The translations under genes and the position numbers were made by a program. From NCBI GenBank assembly GCA_965248735.1, contig OZ252146.1, positions 1,984,001 through 2,048,000 of the forward strand: a stretch of 64,000 bases of DNA, read 5' to 3'. A model generated the notes under the pieces. The model searched no databases and had not been told where the DNA came from. It was given only the letters and a program-made list of their open reading frames with translations. This document shows, one piece after another, positions 63,101 to 64,000 of the stretch (positions are counted from its first letter, which is position 1; each line of letters opens with the position of its first letter). The stretch comes from Aldehydirespirator sp965248735. Lineage in GTDB: Bacteria > Actinomycetota > Acidimicrobiia > Acidimicrobiales > Aldehydirespiratoraceae.

Positions 63101-64000
63101 TCGCCGCTGCTGTCCATGTTCTCCTCAGACTCGCCGGCGTGGTCGTCGTCGTGTTCGTCGGCATGCTCCTCGGCCTCCTCCGGTGCACCGCCCCGAGCAG
63201 CCTTCTTGAGCAGCGCGTCCAGCTCGAACTCCGCCATGCGGTCTGCGCTGCCGAAGAGCCGCTCTTCTATGTAGGGAAGGACGCTGTGCTTCCAGATTCG
63301 CTCGACATCGGTCTCGGTGAGGTTCTCCTTCATGAAGTGGCTCGGGCCGATGGCGGCGTGGCGGTCGCCGCTGAGCTGGTCGTTGGCGCGGTCGACGACA
63401 TCGGCCACCCACGACATCTCTGCGGTGCCGTTGTCGCGCAACCAGCGAGCCAGCAATCCCTTGATCGGAGGTTCGTCCGGGTGGAACTCCACAAAGTGGA
63501 ACCGGCGGCGCAGGGCCAGGTCCACCAGCGCGATCGAGCGGTCGGCAGTATTCATGGTCCCGATGATGTACAGGTTCTCCGGCAGCGAGAACTTCGTGTC
63601 CGACTCCGAGTACTGGAGGCCCATCGCTTTGTCGCGGTACTCGAGCAGGAAGTAGAGCTCCCCGAAGACCTTGGCGACGTTGCCCCGGTTGATCTCGTCG
63701 ATCACGAGGAAGTGCTTGGCCTGCGGCTCGTCGCGTGCCGCCTGTGCAGCCTGCAAGAGCGGCCCGTTCTTGAGCACGAACGTCGGCTGCCCGTCCTTCA
63801 AGTCTGGACGGTAGCCCTGCACGAAGTCCTCGTACGCGTACGAGGGGTGAAGCTGCCTCAGCGTGACCCGCTCGTCCGATCCGGCCAGACACCGAGCCAA
63901 CGCGTGTGCGACGAACGTCTTGCCGGTGCCGGGCGGCCCCTGGAAAATCACCTGCTTCTTGTCTTTGAGCAACCACTCGATCTCCTCAAGGAACTCAACC
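63097..64000 (-). CDS. McrB-like AAA+ GTPase (N-terminus beyond the window)
   Basis: The last ~300 residues are present; the frame is open to base 64000, so the gene continues outside the window and its N-terminal DNA-recognition domain is not seen. Walker A is FQGPPGTGKTFVAHALA, Walker B is FLVIDEINRGN, and the GTP-specific McrB motif TMNTADRSIALVDLALRRRF is intact. The C-terminal tail is strongly acidic (EEAEEHADEHDDDHAGESEE). With McrC it forms a modified-DNA restriction complex. The target modification depends on the missing domain. Confidence 0.88.
   Translation of the reverse strand, partial: VEFLEEIEWLLKDKKQVIFQGPPGTGKTFVAHALARCLAGSDERVTLRQLHPSYAYEDFVQGYRPDLKDGQPTFVLKNGPLLQAAQAARDEPQAKHFLVIDEINRGNVAKVFGELYFLLEYRDKAMGLQYSESDTKFSLPENLYIIGTMNTADRSIALVDLALRRRFHFVEFHPDEPPIKGLLARWLRDNGTAEMSWVADVVDRANDQLSGDRHAAIGPSHFMKENLTETDVERIWKHSVLPYIEERLFGSADRMAEFELDALLKKAARGGAPEEAEEHADEHDDDHAGESEENMDSSGE

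Overview
The window is GC-rich DNA with many GTG starts and tightly packed genes, typical of a high-GC actinobacterium. The gene content (paired acyl-CoA dehydrogenases, P450s, CaiB-type CoA transferases, an actinobacterial ETF/dimethylglycine dehydrogenase set, large RCC1-type lipoproteins) would suit an environmental or host-associated Acidimicrobiia-like lineage. That placement is an inference; there is no rRNA or tRNA gene here to confirm it.

Layout. (1) 1-12652, plus strand: a catabolic cluster made of the end of a LivG-type ABC ATPase, a GntR/FCD regulator, acyl-CoA dehydrogenase, zinc alcohol dehydrogenase, glutamine-synthetase-like ligase, P450, 3Fe-4S ferredoxin, aldehyde dehydrogenase, second P450, TTC38-like protein, second acyl-CoA dehydrogenase and CoA transferase. 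Most junctions overlap or nearly touch, so it looks like one pathway. (2) 12695-17130: a Panacea-domain antitoxin candidate with an unknown overlapping partner, a GNAT enzyme, a C45-type amidohydrolase and a FAD amine oxidase. (3) 17142-23375: one 2077-residue lipoprotein made of about 50 RCC1/BLIP-II-like blades in four blocks of 14, 7, 14 and 15. (4) 23524-30572 and 34204-41782: aminotransferase, DUF1015, SerA, FolD, class II aldolase, MetF-like reductase, Fhs, a dimethylglycine/sarcosine dehydrogenase and EtfBA. Together these are a serine and tetrahydrofolate-linked one-carbon set. Two of its divergent promoters share a 17-bp palindrome. A YhaO/YhaN-like nuclease-ATPase pair and an AbiEi/DUF559 gene sit inside this stretch.

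(5) 40471-43970: a rearrangement zone. It holds six 50-bp tandem repeats between etfB and etfA, a decayed second etfB-etfA copy joined to a phosphotransferase fragment, an IS30-like transposase fragment and an enolase fragment. (6) 43847-51653, minus strand: a carbohydrate-type ABC importer operon (binding lipoprotein, two permeases, ATPase) followed by a URO-D family protein and a ScyD-like lipoprotein. This block is bracketed by two direct copies of the IS30-like fragment. (7) 52142-61187: IclR regulator, prolyl-tRNA synthetase, a BKACE enzyme, an NAD-type formate dehydrogenase and a hydratase/FAH-type enzyme. The formate dehydrogenase alpha chain is split and permuted: the catalytic part comes first and carries an in-frame UGA at the selenocysteine position with a SECIS-like hairpin, then a fused NuoE/NuoF-type subunit, then a separate protein carrying all the N-terminal Fe-S domains. 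(8) 61249-64000: a DinJ-YafQ type toxin-antitoxin pair with a long palindrome upstream, then McrC and the start-truncated McrB of a McrBC restriction system running off the window.

A coherent reading of the one-carbon genes is: methylated amines are demethylated by the dimethylglycine dehydrogenase with electrons to ETF, methylene-THF is oxidised by FolD, Fhs releases formate with ATP gain, and the selenocysteine formate dehydrogenase oxidises formate to CO2 with NADH formation. The pathway link is inferred from family functions.
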